DNA of 64,000 nt. Source: Rhizobium leguminosarum (GTDB lineage Bacteria > Pseudomonadota > Alphaproteobacteria > Rhizobiales > Rhizobiaceae). The notes beneath the pieces are model-generated. The model saw only the letters and a program-made list of their open reading frames with translations. It was not told the DNA's origin and did no database searches. Positions 26,758-35,623 of the stretch are shown here, one piece after another. Each line of letters starts with the position of its first letter. Within the stretch, counting starts at the first letter, position 1. The stretch covers positions 1-64,000 of the forward strand of contig NZ_MZMU01000012.1 of the NCBI RefSeq assembly GCF_004123835.1. Reading direction: 5' to 3'. A program made the translations under genes and the position numbers.

Positions 26758-26875
26758 CCCCCTCATCCGCCTGCCGGCACCTTCTCCCCGCTGGGGAGAA
26801 GAGACTTGTCGCGACGTCTCGACTCCCTCTTCTCCCCAGCGGGGAGAAGGTGGCCCGAAGGGTCGGATGAGGGGG
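26758..26875. repeat. Rhizobial palindromic intergenic element (CCCCTCATCC type)
   Basis: CCCCTCATCCGCCTGCCGGC and CCCGAAGGGTCGGATGAGGG flank two CTTCTCCCC-GGGGAGAAG stems. It is nearly identical in plan to 11220-11381, with a shorter spacer. It lies between the converging bacA and deacetylase-like genes and probably helps end both transcripts. Confidence 0.85.
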
Positions 26876-26946
26876 CGGCACGGCACGTCGTCTCGTTCAA
26901 GGGAACCTAGGGCGCCTTGCCGGTTCGACAGCGCCCATAGCCACCA

Positions 26947-27933
26947 TCAAAGACCTGAAGTCTGCAATTTCCCGCGCGCTTCGATCATCGGGATCGCTTC
27001 CGAATAACTGACGCAGGCGACCTCAGCCCGGTGGCAGACGTCGCTGACCAGCCTGTCGAGCGCCCGCCAATAGGCGCCGCCGTTCATTTCGACGAAGTGG
27101 AAGCCGAGCTGTAGCGGGATGCGGGCGCCGGCATATTGCTTGTCGAAAGCCTCCTTGAAGGCGGCATAGGCGCGGTCCTCGAATTCCGCGGAATCGGCCG
27201 TATCCTCCTCACCCTTGGAATGGCGGACGAAGAGATTGTAGTCCATGCCGATGATCGGCTTGTCGTTCGGGCCTTCCGGGATCAGCGGCAGGCCGAAGCG
27301 GATGATGCCGTCTTCCTCGACAGGCATGGCAGGCCCTTTGGTGACGAGGCTCGCGTCATAGGTGAAGCCCGCCTTCTTTTCGGCGGCGATCATGTCGGCG
27401 CCCGCAGTTGCGGAGAGATAGGGGGCGCGAAAGCCCTTGATGCCGTGATCGACCAGATCCTGCCAGCCGGCCGGCTCGTGGAGACCGACGCTATTCCAAG
27501 CATTCTCAAGCGTCTCGTGGAAGGTGGCGTACTCGGCCGACCAGTCGGCCTCGCTCCAGAGGCGGCCGTCGAAATGGCCACAGGCGTGGCTCGATATGTC
27601 ATGTCCTTCGAGATGGGCGTGCCAGATATTGCCGAGGCGCTCGCGGATCTCGTCGTCGCTCTGGGCGAAGCCGACGTTGGATTTTCCGCGTTTCTGGTGC
27701 GGCGCCTGGTAGGCCTTCTTCGCCGCCTCGTTCATCAGAAAAGTGCAGGAAAGGAAATAGGTGAAATGGGCGCCGTTTTTCGCCGCCATCTCGCGGCTTT
27801 TCAGCCACAGCGCGTTGTCGTGGGCGCCGTCGAAGGAAATGATGACGAGCTGTTTCGGCCGGCCGGTCGCCTCTGCAATTGCCGGAACGAGGAGCGAAAC
27901 AGAAAGGCAGGCGGAGAGGAGGGAACGAGACAT
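26947..27933 (-). CDS. Secreted polysaccharide-deacetylase-like protein
   Basis: About 328 residues, with a Sec signal peptide (MSRSLLSACLSVSLLVPAIA). A NodB-like domain follows. It starts with LVIISFDGAHDN near residue 30 (metal-binding Asp of the FDD-type motif) and has SSHACGHFDG near 115 (the HxxxH metal ligands). FRAPYLSATAG lies near 170. These proteins hydrolyse acetyl groups from carbohydrates. The target could be peptidoglycan or a surface polysaccharide. ATG 27933 gives the signal peptide; the longer frame does not. It is divergent from the NnrU-like gene. Confidence 0.8.
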   Translation of the reverse strand: MSRSLLSACLSVSLLVPAIAEATGRPKQLVIISFDGAHDNALWLKSREMAAKNGAHFTYFLSCTFLMNEAAKKAYQAPHQKRGKSNVGFAQSDDEIRERLGNIWHAHLEGHDISSHACGHFDGRLWSEADWSAEYATFHETLENAWNSVGLHEPAGWQDLVDHGIKGFRAPYLSATAGADMIAAEKKAGFTYDASLVTKGPAMPVEEDGIIRFGLPLIPEGPNDKPIIGMDYNLFVRHSKGEEDTADSAEFEDRAYAAFKEAFDKQYAGARIPLQLGFHFVEMNGGAYWRALDRLVSDVCHRAEVACVSYSEAIPMIEARGKLQTSGL

Positions 27934-28054
27934 GGGCACCGCGACAATTTGTTCGCGGTTTCCCTCCGACAGAATTGCGGCGAAGCTGCGGTCGCGCTGG
28001 CATTTTTTCACACCACCAGCTAAGCCATCACAAACGGCACGGAAGGGATCCGCA

Positions 28055-28639
28055 ATGACACTGCTTATCGTCGGCATCATACTTTTCCTCGGGGTGCATC
28101 TGGTGCGAGTGCTGTTGCCGGACTTTCGCCGTTCGATGATCGCAAGCCTCGGCGAGAAGGGCTGGCGCGCGGCCTATTCGATTGCCAGCATCGCTACGCT
28201 GATCCTGTTGATCTACGGCTTCGGGCAGGCGCGGCAGGTAACCGGCATGCTTTACAGTCCGCCGGTCTGGATGGCGCATATAGCAATCACGCTGATGCTG
28301 ATCGCGATGATCTGTCTCGTCGCCTCGCTGCTGCCGGCGGGGCATATCGCGACCAAGACCAAACATCCGATGGTGCTGTCGGTGAAGATCTGGGCGCTGG
28401 CGCACCTGCTTTCCAATGGCGAGACGTCGTCGGTTCTGCTGTTTGCCGCCTTTCTCGCCTGGGGCGTTATCCTGCGCATTTCCTTGAAACGGCGGCAGCG
28501 GGCAGGCGAAGTCACGCTCCGACCGTTCGTCTCGGCCAAATACGACCTCTATGCGATCGTCATCGGCATCGTCGTCTGGGCGCTGATCATCTGGAAGCTG
28601 CACCAATGGTTGATCGGGGTTTCGCCGCTCGTCATCTGA
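28055..28639 (+). CDS. NnrU-family integral membrane protein
   Basis: A 194-residue membrane protein with about six hydrophobic segments and the NnrU pattern: HLVRVLLPDFRRSMIASLG near residue 12, HPMVLSVKIWALAHLLSNGE near 105. NnrU was first linked to nitrate/nitrite respiration and an isomerase-like role has been proposed. No denitrification genes are seen nearby, so a function in that pathway should not be assumed. GGAAGGGATCCGCA precedes the ATG. Confidence 0.88.
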   Translation: MTLLIVGIILFLGVHLVRVLLPDFRRSMIASLGEKGWRAAYSIASIATLILLIYGFGQARQVTGMLYSPPVWMAHIAITLMLIAMICLVASLLPAGHIATKTKHPMVLSVKIWALAHLLSNGETSSVLLFAAFLAWGVILRISLKRRQRAGEVTLRPFVSAKYDLYAIVIGIVVWALIIWKLHQWLIGVSPLVI

Positions 28640-28640
28640 C

Positions 28641-28750
28641 CTGCGCATAATCCTTTCCAAAAATCGATTCCGATTTTTGGAAAGGATTATGCGCGGATTC
28701 AAAGTGTTAGAGCGTCCTTAGCGCGTCCTGTTGGACGCGCGGCGCTCTAA
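28641..28750. repeat. Composite palindromic repeat (GCGCATAA + AGAGCG modules)
   Basis: GCGCATAATCCTTTCCAAAAATCG pairs with CGATTTTTGGAAAGGATTATGCGC almost perfectly. Then, after GATTCAAAGTGT, TAGAGCGTCC...GGCGCGGCGCTCTA forms a second hairpin. The same two modules in the same order occur at 22089-22192, and inverted at 36879-36981. Confidence 0.85.
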
Positions 28751-28849
28751 TCTTTCACATCCCCCTTACAACGGCTGCAAAATGGAGTAGAAGGCCCGAC
28801 AATATGCGTTTTGCATGGTGTATGGGTATTTCCGCGGCCGGAGACGAGA

Positions 28850-29533
28850 ATGGCATTCAACGACGACAGCTTCATCCGTGAAGTCAATGAGGAATTGCGG
28901 TCTGACCAGATGAAGGGCGTCTGGCGCCGGTTCGGCCGCTATATCGTCGTCGTCGCCATCCTGATCGTCGTCGGCACCGCCGGCAAGGTTCTCTACGACT
29001 ATTGGGACGACAACCGCTCCTCCGGCACCGGCGACCAGTTCCTGGCGGCGATGAAGCTAGCCGACGAGAACAAGAGCGACGAGGCGCTGGCCGCGCTCGA
29101 CAAGCTCGAGAAGGAAGGCCATGGCGCCTACCCGGTGCTGGCGCGCATGCGGGCCGCGACCGTTCAGGTGCAGAAGGGCGATACCGCCGCGGCAATCGCC
29201 GCCTTCAACGAGATCGGCAAGGACAATGCCGTTCCGGCCGCCGTGCGCGATGCCGCCAAGATGCGTGCCGGCTGGCTGCTCATCGAGAACGGCGCTTACG
29301 AACAGGTTTCGGCCGCGATCGAGGCAATGGCCGTTCCGGGCAACGCCTTCCGTCATTCGGCGCGCGAGGCACTCGGCCTTGCCGCTTACAAAGCCGGCAA
29401 CATGGCGCAGGCGCGGCAGTGGTTCCAGTCGATCGTCGACGATACCGACAGCCCGCGCAATGTTGCCAATCGCGCCCATATGATGCTTGATCTGATTACC
29501 GCATCCGGCAAGGCGCCCGCCGCTCAGGGCTGA
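28850..29533 (+). CDS. YfgM-like tetratricopeptide membrane protein
   Basis: A 227-residue protein with a short cytoplasmic N-terminus, one transmembrane segment (YIVVVAILIVVGTAGKVLYD, residues 30-50) and a periplasmic TPR-like helical part. This is the plan of YfgM/AncA, which works with the Sec translocon and periplasmic chaperones in E. coli. As in E. coli the gene lies next to der, here 18 bases upstream, so the two are probably cotranscribed. ATG 28850 is preceded by GGAGACGAGA. No BamB gene lies between them. Confidence 0.85.
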   Translation: MAFNDDSFIREVNEELRSDQMKGVWRRFGRYIVVVAILIVVGTAGKVLYDYWDDNRSSGTGDQFLAAMKLADENKSDEALAALDKLEKEGHGAYPVLARMRAATVQVQKGDTAAAIAAFNEIGKDNAVPAAVRDAAKMRAGWLLIENGAYEQVSAAIEAMAVPGNAFRHSAREALGLAAYKAGNMAQARQWFQSIVDDTDSPRNVANRAHMMLDLITASGKAPAAQG

Positions 29534-29551
29534 TCGCGTTAAGGACAAGAT

Positions 29552-30973
29552 ATGAGTTTCACGGTCGCCATCGTCGGTCGTCCGAATGTCGGCAAGTCGA
29601 CACTTTTCAACCGGCTGGTAGGCAAGAAGCTGGCGCTTGTCGATGACACGCCGGGTGTGACCCGCGACCGCCGGCCGGGCGATGCGCGGCTGATGGGCCT
29701 GACTTTCACGATCATCGACACGGCTGGTCTGGAAGAGGCCGACGCGGAAAGCCTGCAGGGCCGGATGCGGGCGCAGACCGAAGCGGCGATCGACGAGGCG
29801 GATCTTTCGCTTTTCGTCGTCGATGCCAAGAGCGGATTGACGCCCGTCGATACCGACCTTGCCGAAATGCTGCGCCGGCGCGGCAAGCCGGTGGTGCTTG
29901 TCGCCAACAAATCCGAAGCGCGCGGCTCCGACAGCGGCTTCTATGACGCTTATACGCTCGGCCTCGGCGAGCCGACGCCGATTTCGGCAGAACACGGGCA
30001 GGGCATGCTCGACCTGCGCGATGCGATCGTCGCGGCGATCGGCGAGGACCGTGCCTATCCCGAGAAAGAGGATGTGGCGGTTACCGACGTCGACATTCCG
30101 CAATCATCAGACGAGGGCGACGAGGACGAAGAGCCGACCTATGACGATACGAAGCCGTTGCGCGTGGCGATCGTCGGGCGGCCGAATGCCGGCAAGTCGA
30201 CGCTGATCAACCGCTTCCTCGGCGAGGACCGGCTGCTGACGGGACCGGAAGCGGGCATCACCCGCGATTCCATCTCGGTCGAATGGGACTGGCGCGGCCG
30301 CACCATCAAGATGTTCGATACGGCCGGCATGCGCCGCAAGGCACGGGTGATCGAGAAGCTGGAGAAGCTTTCGGTTGCCGACGCATTGCGCGCCATCCGC
30401 TTTGCCGAAACCGTCGTCATCGTGTTCGATGCGACGATCCCCTTCGAGAAGCAGGACCTGCAGATCGTCGACCTGGTGCTGCGCGAGGGGCGTGCCGCCG
30501 TGCTCGCCTTCAACAAGTGGGACATGATCGAAGATCGGCAGGCGGTGCTTGCGGATCTGCGCGAAAAGACCGGCCGGCTGCTGCCGCAGGCGCGCGGTAT
30601 CCGCGCCGTGCCGATCTCCGGCCAGACCGGCTGGGGGCTCGACAAGCTGATGCAGTCGATCATCGACACGGACAAGGTCTGGAACAAGCGCATCTCGACG
30701 GCCAGGCTCAACCGCTGGCTGGAGACGCAGCAGATCCAGCATCCGCCACCGGCCGTTTCCGGCCGCCGCATCAAGCTGAAATATATGACGCAGGTGAAGG
30801 CCCGCCCGCCGGCCTTCATGATCTCCTGCACCCGGTCGGATGCGCTGCCGGAATCCTATACACGCTATCTGATCAACGGGTTGCGCGCGGATTTCGACAT
30901 GCCGAGCGTGCCGATCCGCATCCATTTCCGCTCGCCTGACAATCCGTTCGAAGGCAAGAAGAGACGAACGTAG
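29552..30973 (+). CDS. der: Ribosome-assembly GTPase Der (EngA)
   Basis: A 473-residue essential GTPase with two tandem G domains and a C-terminal KH-like domain, required for 50S subunit maturation. The first P-loop [12 protein letters not shown] is at residue 8 and the second, [14 protein letters not shown], near 209. DTAGLEE and DTAGMRRK are the G3 motifs. The G4 motif is NKSE in the first domain and NKWD in the second, so the first has Glu in place of the usual Asp. An acidic linker ([15 protein letters not shown]) joins the G domains. Confidence 0.96.
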   Translation: MSFTVAIVGRPNVGKSTLFNRLVGKKLALVDDTPGVTRDRRPGDARLMGLTFTIIDTAGLEEADAESLQGRMRAQTEAAIDEADLSLFVVDAKSGLTPVDTDLAEMLRRRGKPVVLVANKSEARGSDSGFYDAYTLGLGEPTPISAEHGQGMLDLRDAIVAAIGEDRAYPEKEDVAVTDVDIPQSSDEGDEDEEPTYDDTKPLRVAIVGRPNAGKSTLINRFLGEDRLLTGPEAGITRDSISVEWDWRGRTIKMFDTAGMRRKARVIEKLEKLSVADALRAIRFAETVVIVFDATIPFEKQDLQIVDLVLREGRAAVLAFNKWDMIEDRQAVLADLREKTGRLLPQARGIRAVPISGQTGWGLDKLMQSIIDTDKVWNKRISTARLNRWLETQQIQHPPPAVSGRRIKLKYMTQVKARPPAFMISCTRSDALPESYTRYLINGLRADFDMPSVPIRIHFRSPDNPFEGKKRRT

Positions 30974-31001
30974 GGTTCGGGGGCCTTTCGTAGTGGGAAC
31001 A

Positions 31002-31064
31002 CCCCCTCTGCCCTGCCGGGCACCTCCCCACCTGTGGGGGAGATGCCCGGCAGGGCAGAGGGGG
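31002..31064 (+). terminator. Long hairpin downstream of der
   Basis: CCCCCTCTGCCCTGCCGGGCA (31002-31022) pairs with its exact complement at 31044-31064 across a loop that itself has a CTCCCCAC/GTGGGGGAG stem. It is too long and GC-rich for a simple terminator, lacks a T-run and looks like another palindromic repeat. It still probably blocks read-through between the converging der and MarR genes. Confidence 0.6.
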
Positions 31065-31100
31065 TACCATAAGCACTGTGATACCCAGTCCGGTTAGCAG

Positions 31101-31538
31101 CTAAACCACGCTTCGATTCAGCGCCTCACGCAGCGCCACGATCTCGGCCTGGAGGCGGGTGAGGTCGACTGCATCGCGACCGCTGGCAGCGGCGATGCAA
31201 CCCGGGATGCCGATCGCCCTTTCCTTCAGGCGAATGCCTTCGTCGCTCAAGCGGATGACGACGACGCGTTCGTCCTCCCGGCTGCGTTCGCGTCTGACAT
31301 AACCTGCGGTTTCGAGGCGTTTGAGCAGCGGGGTCAGCGTGCTCGATTCCAGGAAGAGCTTTTCACCCAAGCCGCCGACGGTCTGGCCGTCCTGTTCCCA
31401 GAGCGAAACCATCGCCAGATATTGCGGATAGGTGAGACCCAACGTATCGAGCAGCGGCTTGTAAACGCGGTTCAGTGCGTGGCTTGCCGTATAGACGGCG
31501 AAGCAGATGAAATTGTCGAGCTTCAGCTGATCCTGCAT
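31101..31538 (-). CDS. OhrR-like MarR-family regulator
   Basis: A 145-residue MarR-family repressor. The N-terminal NFICFAVYTASHALNRVYKPLL has the conserved Cys of OhrR proteins, which senses organic hydroperoxides by oxidation. LTYPQYLAMVSLWEQDG and the recognition region ESSTLTPLLKRLETAGYVRRER follow, then the DERVVVIRLSDEG wing. Unlike typical OhrR loci, no ohr peroxidase gene is adjacent. The divergent neighbour is a secreted alpha/beta hydrolase. Two palindromes in the 162-base gap are probable operators. Confidence 0.85.
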   Translation of the reverse strand: MQDQLKLDNFICFAVYTASHALNRVYKPLLDTLGLTYPQYLAMVSLWEQDGQTVGGLGEKLFLESSTLTPLLKRLETAGYVRRERSREDERVVVIRLSDEGIRLKERAIGIPGCIAAASGRDAVDLTRLQAEIVALREALNRSVV

Positions 31539-31567
31539 GGGGTTATCTTCAGAACTGATGGAAGTTA

Positions 31568-31653
31568 TATCGCGCGATAAATAATCGTAAGCGATTTTTA
31601 TGCATGGCTGCTATGCGCAAATTTAAATTGTCCAATAAACAATCGTGCGCGAT
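31568..31653. promoter_or_regulatory. Pair of ATCGCGCGAT-type operators between OhrR-like and hydrolase genes
   Basis: TATCGCGCGATA (31568-31579, perfect 12-base palindrome) is 30 bases upstream of the regulator start. ATCGTGCGCGAT (31642-31653, one mismatch to the same pattern) is 48 bases upstream of the hydrolase start. Both stand in an AT-rich gap. The shared core and the placement before each gene suggest that one dimeric regulator, probably the OhrR-like protein, binds both. Confidence 0.6.
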
Positions 31654-31700
31654 ATAAAAACGGTGTTCAGGACAAACATCGAACCCGAGAGGACAAGACA

Positions 31701-32714
31701 ATGTCGACCATCAAGACCGCAGTTTCCGCAGCAGCACTCCTGGCAGCTTCCGCCGTCGGCGCGCTTGCCGATCCGGTACTCGAACCGACAACGCAGAAAT
31801 TCATCGACGGGCTTGCCGGCGGCAAGCCGATCTACACGCTGTCGCCGGCCGATGCCCGCAATGTTCTGGCGGGCGCGCAGAAGGGCGACGTGAAGAAGCT
31901 TGCCGCCCAGGAAGAGGACAGGGTCATCAGGGCCGGTCCGACAGGCAACATCAAGCTGCGCATTGTCCGCCCGGAACATGCCAAGGGCACGCTGCCGGTC
32001 ATTCTCTATTTCCATGGCGGCGGCTGGGTGCTGGGCGATGCCGATACACATGATCGGCTGGTGCGCGAGATCGCCAACGGCGCCGATGCCGCCGTCGTCT
32101 TCGTTGACTACGAGCGCTCGCCGGAAGCCCGCTATCCCGTTGCCATCGAGCAGGCCTATGCTGCGACCAAATATGTCGCCGAACATGCCAAGGAGTTCAA
32201 GGTCGATGCCTCCAGGCTCGCTGTCGCAGGCGATAGCGTCGGCGGCAACATGGCGGCGGTGGTGACGCTGCTTGCCAAGGAGCGTGGCGGTCCTGCCATC
32301 GACCAGCAGGTGCTGTTCTACCCCGTCACCGACGCCAATTTTGACAATGGTTCTTACAATGAGTTCGCTGATGGCCCGTGGTTGACGAAGGAAGCGATGA
32401 AGTGGTTCTGGAACGCCTATCTGCCCGATGAAGCCAAGCGCAAGGAGCCGACGGCCTCACCGCTGCAGGCGTCGCTGGAGCAGTTGAACGGGCTGCCGCC
32501 GGCCCTCATCATCGTTGACGAAAACGACGTGTTGCGCGACGAAGGCGAGGCCTATGCCCGCAAGCTCAGCCAGGCCGGCGTCAAGGTCACGTCGATGCGT
32601 TATAACGGCACGATCCACGACTTCGTGCTGCTGAACGCGATTGCCGAAACGCCTGCCGCACGCAGCGCGATTGCGGTCGCGAACGACGCGCTTCGCAGCG
32701 CGCTTCACAAGTAA
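31701..32714 (+). CDS. Secreted alpha/beta hydrolase (hormone-sensitive-lipase family)
   Basis: A 337-residue esterase of the HSL/acetyl-hydrolase family. A signal peptide (residues 1-23, ending GALAD) sends it to the periplasm. The oxyanion motif HGGGWVLGD is near residue 102. The nucleophile elbow GDSVGGN is near 181, Asp in DENDVLRDEGE near 275 and His in GTIHDFVLL near 303. The substrate is unknown. Divergent pairing with an OhrR-like regulator suggests induction by organic peroxides or a similar stress. A strong terminator hairpin follows at 32741. Confidence 0.88.
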   Translation: MSTIKTAVSAAALLAASAVGALADPVLEPTTQKFIDGLAGGKPIYTLSPADARNVLAGAQKGDVKKLAAQEEDRVIRAGPTGNIKLRIVRPEHAKGTLPVILYFHGGGWVLGDADTHDRLVREIANGADAAVVFVDYERSPEARYPVAIEQAYAATKYVAEHAKEFKVDASRLAVAGDSVGGNMAAVVTLLAKERGGPAIDQQVLFYPVTDANFDNGSYNEFADGPWLTKEAMKWFWNAYLPDEAKRKEPTASPLQASLEQLNGLPPALIIVDENDVLRDEGEAYARKLSQAGVKVTSMRYNGTIHDFVLLNAIAETPAARSAIAVANDALRSALHK

Positions 32715-32720
32715 AACCAA

Positions 32721-33902
32721 TCAGTCTGCAGACGGGAGAGGCCCGGCGGTTTCGCCGGGCTTTCTGCTTCTTGGAAGCGATTTGGCAAACTGCCAGGCCT
32801 TCTTCCATTTCGGCGTGATCACGCCGTTGGCAGCGCGGATATTGTTGATGAACTGCAGTGTCGCCGCTTCCCAGGAATATTGCATGGCGAGTTCACGGGC
32901 CTTGCTGCGCGAGGCGGAGAGGGCGGCAAGGCAGGCCGCCTGCAGGTTCTGGTCGAGCGCCCCGACCTCGCTATCCTCGCCGATGATGTCGAGCGGGCCG
33001 GTGACCGGATAGGCTGCGACCGGCACGCCCGATGCCAGTGCTTCGAGGATGGTGTTGCCGAAGGTGTCGGTGAGCGAGGGAAAGACGAAGACGTCGGCCT
33101 GGGCGTAGGTTTTCGCCAGATCCTCGCCAAACTGCACGCCCGCAAAGAAGACGTCGGGATATTGCTTTTCAAGCTCGGCGCGGGCAGGACCGTCGCCGAC
33201 GACGACCTTGGAGCCCGGCAGATCGAGATCGAGGAAGGCCGGCAGGTTCTTTTCCAGCGCCACGCGGCCGACGGTCATGAAGATCGGGCGCGCCAAGCCG
33301 AACGGGTTTTCCTCGAGCGCCATCGGACGGAACTGCGTGGCGTCGATGCCGCGGCTCCAGGGCATGAGGTTGCGGATGCCCTTTTCCGACAGTTCGCGCG
33401 CAAGGCTCGGCGTCGCCACCATGCAGCCGGCGCCGCCATTGTGGAACCAGCGAACGAAGGAGTAGAGCCAGCTCTTCGGTATCGGCAGGCGCGCGGAAAC
33501 GTATTCCGGGAAGCGGGTGTGGTAGCTCGTCGAAAACGGCATGCGGTTTCTCAGGCACCAGCGGCGGGCGGTCAGCCCCAGCGGACCTTCGGTGGCAATA
33601 TGCACGTAGGACGGATTGTACTTTTCGATCTCGCGGGCGATGCGGCGGTAATTGGCGATCGACAGGCGGATCTCAGGATAGGTCGGGCAGGGGATGCTGT
33701 TGAAGCGCTCCGGCGTCACCATCGAAACCTCGACGCCCATCTTCGCCAGTTCGCGGTTGGTGTTCTCGATCGAGCGCACGACGCCGTTGACCTGTGGGTG
33801 CCAGGCATCGGTGACAATCACCAGCCTCTCAGGCAGGTTCCCGGCGGCTGCGGCATTGGCCCAGCTCTCGCCGCTATAAGTGTTTGCCGGACGTTGCAGC
33901 AT
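32721..33902 (-). CDS. Family-4 glycosyltransferase
   Basis: About 393 residues with the GT-B fold. The N-terminal acceptor domain begins LVIVTDAWHPQVNGVVRS. The C-terminal nucleotide-sugar domain has FMTVGRVALEKNLP near residue 228. FVFPSLTDTFGNTILEALA near 300 carries the E-x7-E-type motif. This wording is close to bacterial and plant lipid glycosyltransferases (SqdX/MgdA-like alpha-glycosyltransferases), so a membrane glycolipid or a surface glycan are the likely products. ATG 33902 is preferred. A TTG at 33938 is also open. Confidence 0.82.
   Translation of the reverse strand: MLQRPANTYSGESWANAAAAGNLPERLVIVTDAWHPQVNGVVRSIENTNRELAKMGVEVSMVTPERFNSIPCPTYPEIRLSIANYRRIAREIEKYNPSYVHIATEGPLGLTARRWCLRNRMPFSTSYHTRFPEYVSARLPIPKSWLYSFVRWFHNGGAGCMVATPSLARELSEKGIRNLMPWSRGIDATQFRPMALEENPFGLARPIFMTVGRVALEKNLPAFLDLDLPGSKVVVGDGPARAELEKQYPDVFFAGVQFGEDLAKTYAQADVFVFPSLTDTFGNTILEALASGVPVAAYPVTGPLDIIGEDSEVGALDQNLQAACLAALSASRSKARELAMQYSWEAATLQFINNIRAANGVITPKWKKAWQFAKSLPRSRKPGETAGPLPSAD
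32741..32772 (+). terminator. Rho-independent terminator of the hydrolase gene
   Basis: GCCCGGCG-GTTT-CGCCGGGC is followed by TTTCTGCTTCTT. It stands 26 bases after the hydrolase stop but inside the coding region of the last codons of the opposing glycosyltransferase gene. The two genes thus share DNA at their 3' ends. Confidence 0.85.
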
Positions 33903-34117
33903 GTCACGATTTCCATCCGCGTCGCAGTGATATGCCAACGCTCAACCCCTAAGCGGGGTTCCGGAACGGCGATTCCCGCTTGCTTATTTTGAGGCATGAC
34001 CATGATGGAAATATTACAGCCCATATTGCGAGGATTGCAGGGCTTTCGCCGGTCTGATCGCCCCGATTATGTCGGCGGCTGGCGGCGGTTGTTTTTCATT
34101 TGAAGGAAGAAAGTCAC

Positions 34118-34140
34118 GGCGCCGGTCGTGGACCGGCGCC
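34118..34140 (-). terminator. Terminator of glnII
   Basis: Reading the minus strand, GGCGCCGGTC-CAC-GACCGGCGCC forms a ten-base perfect stem. GTGACTTTCTTCCTT follows. It lies 10 bases beyond the glnII stop at 34151. Confidence 0.8.
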
Positions 34141-34150
34141 GCCTGGGAGG

Positions 34151-35191
34151 TCAAGCTGCAGCGGAAGCCGAGCTTGCGGTCGGAACTTCCGAGATCGTCT
34201 TCAGAACCTGCGAAGCGATCTGGTAGGGGCAGCCCTGCGAATTCGGGCGGCGATCTTCCAGATAGCCCTTGTAGTCGTTCTTGACGAAGGAGTGCGGCAC
34301 GCGGATCGAGGCACCACGGTCGGCAACGCCGTAGGAGAACTTGTTCCACGGAGCCGTCTCGTGCTTGCCGGTCAGGCGCTTGTCGTTGTCAGGACCGTAG
34401 ACGTCGATGTGGTCCATCAGGTTCTTGTCGAACTGCGCCATCAGCGCTTCGAAATAGGCCTTGCCGCCGACTTCGCGCATGTACTTGGTCGAGAAGTTGC
34501 AATGCATGCCCGAGCCGTTCCAGTCGGTGTCGCCGAGCGGCTTGCAGTGATACTCGATGTCGATGCCGTACTTTTCGGTCAGGCGCTGCAGGAGGTAGCG
34601 TGCCATCCAGATCTGGTCGGCGGCCTTCTTGGAGCCCTTGCCGAAAATCTGGAATTCCCACTGGCCCTTGGCCACTTCGGCATTGATGCCTTCGTGATTG
34701 ATGCCGGCAGCGAGGCAGAGGTCGAGATGCTCTTCGACGATTTCGCGGGCAACGTCGCCGACGTTCGCATAGCCGACGCCGGTGTAATAAGGGCCCTGCG
34801 GAGCGGGGTAGCCCTGCTCAGGGAAGCCGAGCGGACGGCCGTTCTGGTAGAAGAAATATTCCTGCTCGAAGCCGAACCAGGCGTCTTCGTCGTCGAGGAT
34901 GGTGGCGCGGGCATTCGATGCGTGCGGCGTGACGCCATCCGGCATCATGACTTCGCACATGACGAGAGCGCCGTTGGTGCGGGCCGGGTCGGGATAGATG
35001 GCGACCGGCTTCAGCACGCAATCGGAGCTGCGGCCTTCAGCCTGCATCGTCGAGGAGCCGTCAAAGCCCCAGAGCGGAAGCTGTTCCAGCGTCGGGAATG
35101 CGTCGAATTCCTTGATCTGCGTCTTGCCACGCAGGTTCGGTACCGGAGTGTACCCATCGAGCCAAATATACTCGAGCTTATATTTTGTCAT
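34151..35191 (-). CDS. glnII: Glutamine synthetase type II
   Basis: A 346-residue eukaryote-like glutamine synthetase (GSII), the second GS of rhizobia beside GlnA. It makes glutamine from glutamate and ammonia with ATP. GFDGSSTMQAEG near residue 43, EQEYFFYQNGRPLG near 110, the ATP/glutamate segment WNGSGMHCNFS near 205, and ADRGASIRVP near 282 are GSII motifs. Length is that of GSII, well below GSI (about 470). ATG 35191 gives MTKYKLEYIWLDGY, as in the family. A sigma-54 promoter lies 90 bases upstream, and the translational inhibitor gene gstI is divergent. Confidence 0.97.
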   Translation of the reverse strand: MTKYKLEYIWLDGYTPVPNLRGKTQIKEFDAFPTLEQLPLWGFDGSSTMQAEGRSSDCVLKPVAIYPDPARTNGALVMCEVMMPDGVTPHASNARATILDDEDAWFGFEQEYFFYQNGRPLGFPEQGYPAPQGPYYTGVGYANVGDVAREIVEEHLDLCLAAGINHEGINAEVAKGQWEFQIFGKGSKKAADQIWMARYLLQRLTEKYGIDIEYHCKPLGDTDWNGSGMHCNFSTKYMREVGGKAYFEALMAQFDKNLMDHIDVYGPDNDKRLTGKHETAPWNKFSYGVADRGASIRVPHSFVKNDYKGYLEDRRPNSQGCPYQIASQVLKTISEVPTASSASAAA

Positions 35192-35280
35192 CGTGACTCT
35201 CTCAATGCTACGAAGGTGAGCAAATCCGGAGGTGATCTCGGCGCGCAAGCGCATCCGACCGCCAGGGATGACGCTTTAAA

Positions 35281-35296
35281 AGCACGTAGCGTGCCA
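35281..35296 (-). promoter_or_regulatory. Sigma-54 promoter of glnII
   Basis: On the minus strand TGGCACG-CTAC-GTGCT matches the -24/-12 consensus TGGCACG-N4-TTGCW at all key positions (GG and GC dinucleotides with ten bases between). It is about 90 bases upstream of the glnII ATG. Confidence 0.85.
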
Positions 35297-35540
35297 GTTT
35301 TGGCGCCGTGCGAAAGAAAAATCGCGAATCAGCGTGCCAGCCGATTTTTTCCCTTTTGGAAAATCAGGCTGTTTTTAACGTTCATAGACAGTATCGCCCA
35401 TGAAAACGCACTTTTCCCGTCTGGAACCGGATGAAAATTGCGGCGTTAGGCTGAAATGATGAAGTGTTAAACAAATTATCGGAAACTTTTAGCCGAGACA
35501 GCATACCGACCGATTACAATTGCACCATTGCCCTTATTTT

Positions 35541-35577
35541 ATGCAATTTGCATAAACTATGTGCATTGTGCTATGTA
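35541..35577 (+). promoter_or_regulatory. Probable gstI promoter with overlapping palindrome
   Basis: A -35 box TTGCAT (35548-35553) and a -10 box TATGTA (35572-35577) are 18 bases apart, which would start RNA about 40 bases before the gstI ATG. The -35 box is one arm of the palindrome ATGCAA-T-TTGCAT (35541-35553). A regulator bound there would block the promoter. Confidence 0.55.
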
Positions 35578-35623
35578 GATAGTCCTGAAATGTTGATGCG
35601 CCGAACTGAATGGAGGCGATCTC

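Larger units (their letters stand above)
35192..35623. promoter_or_regulatory. gstI-glnII divergent regulatory region
   Basis: This 432-base gene-free stretch separates glnII (minus) and gstI (plus). It holds the glnII sigma-54 promoter (35281-35296), a second GCGTGCCA copy near 35333 without a good -12 part, an AT-rich segment from about 35450 to 35600, and the gstI promoter. TGCACCA near 35521 resembles half of an NtrC site. In R. leguminosarum NtrC is reported to activate glnII and to repress gstI from this kind of region. Confidence 0.75.
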
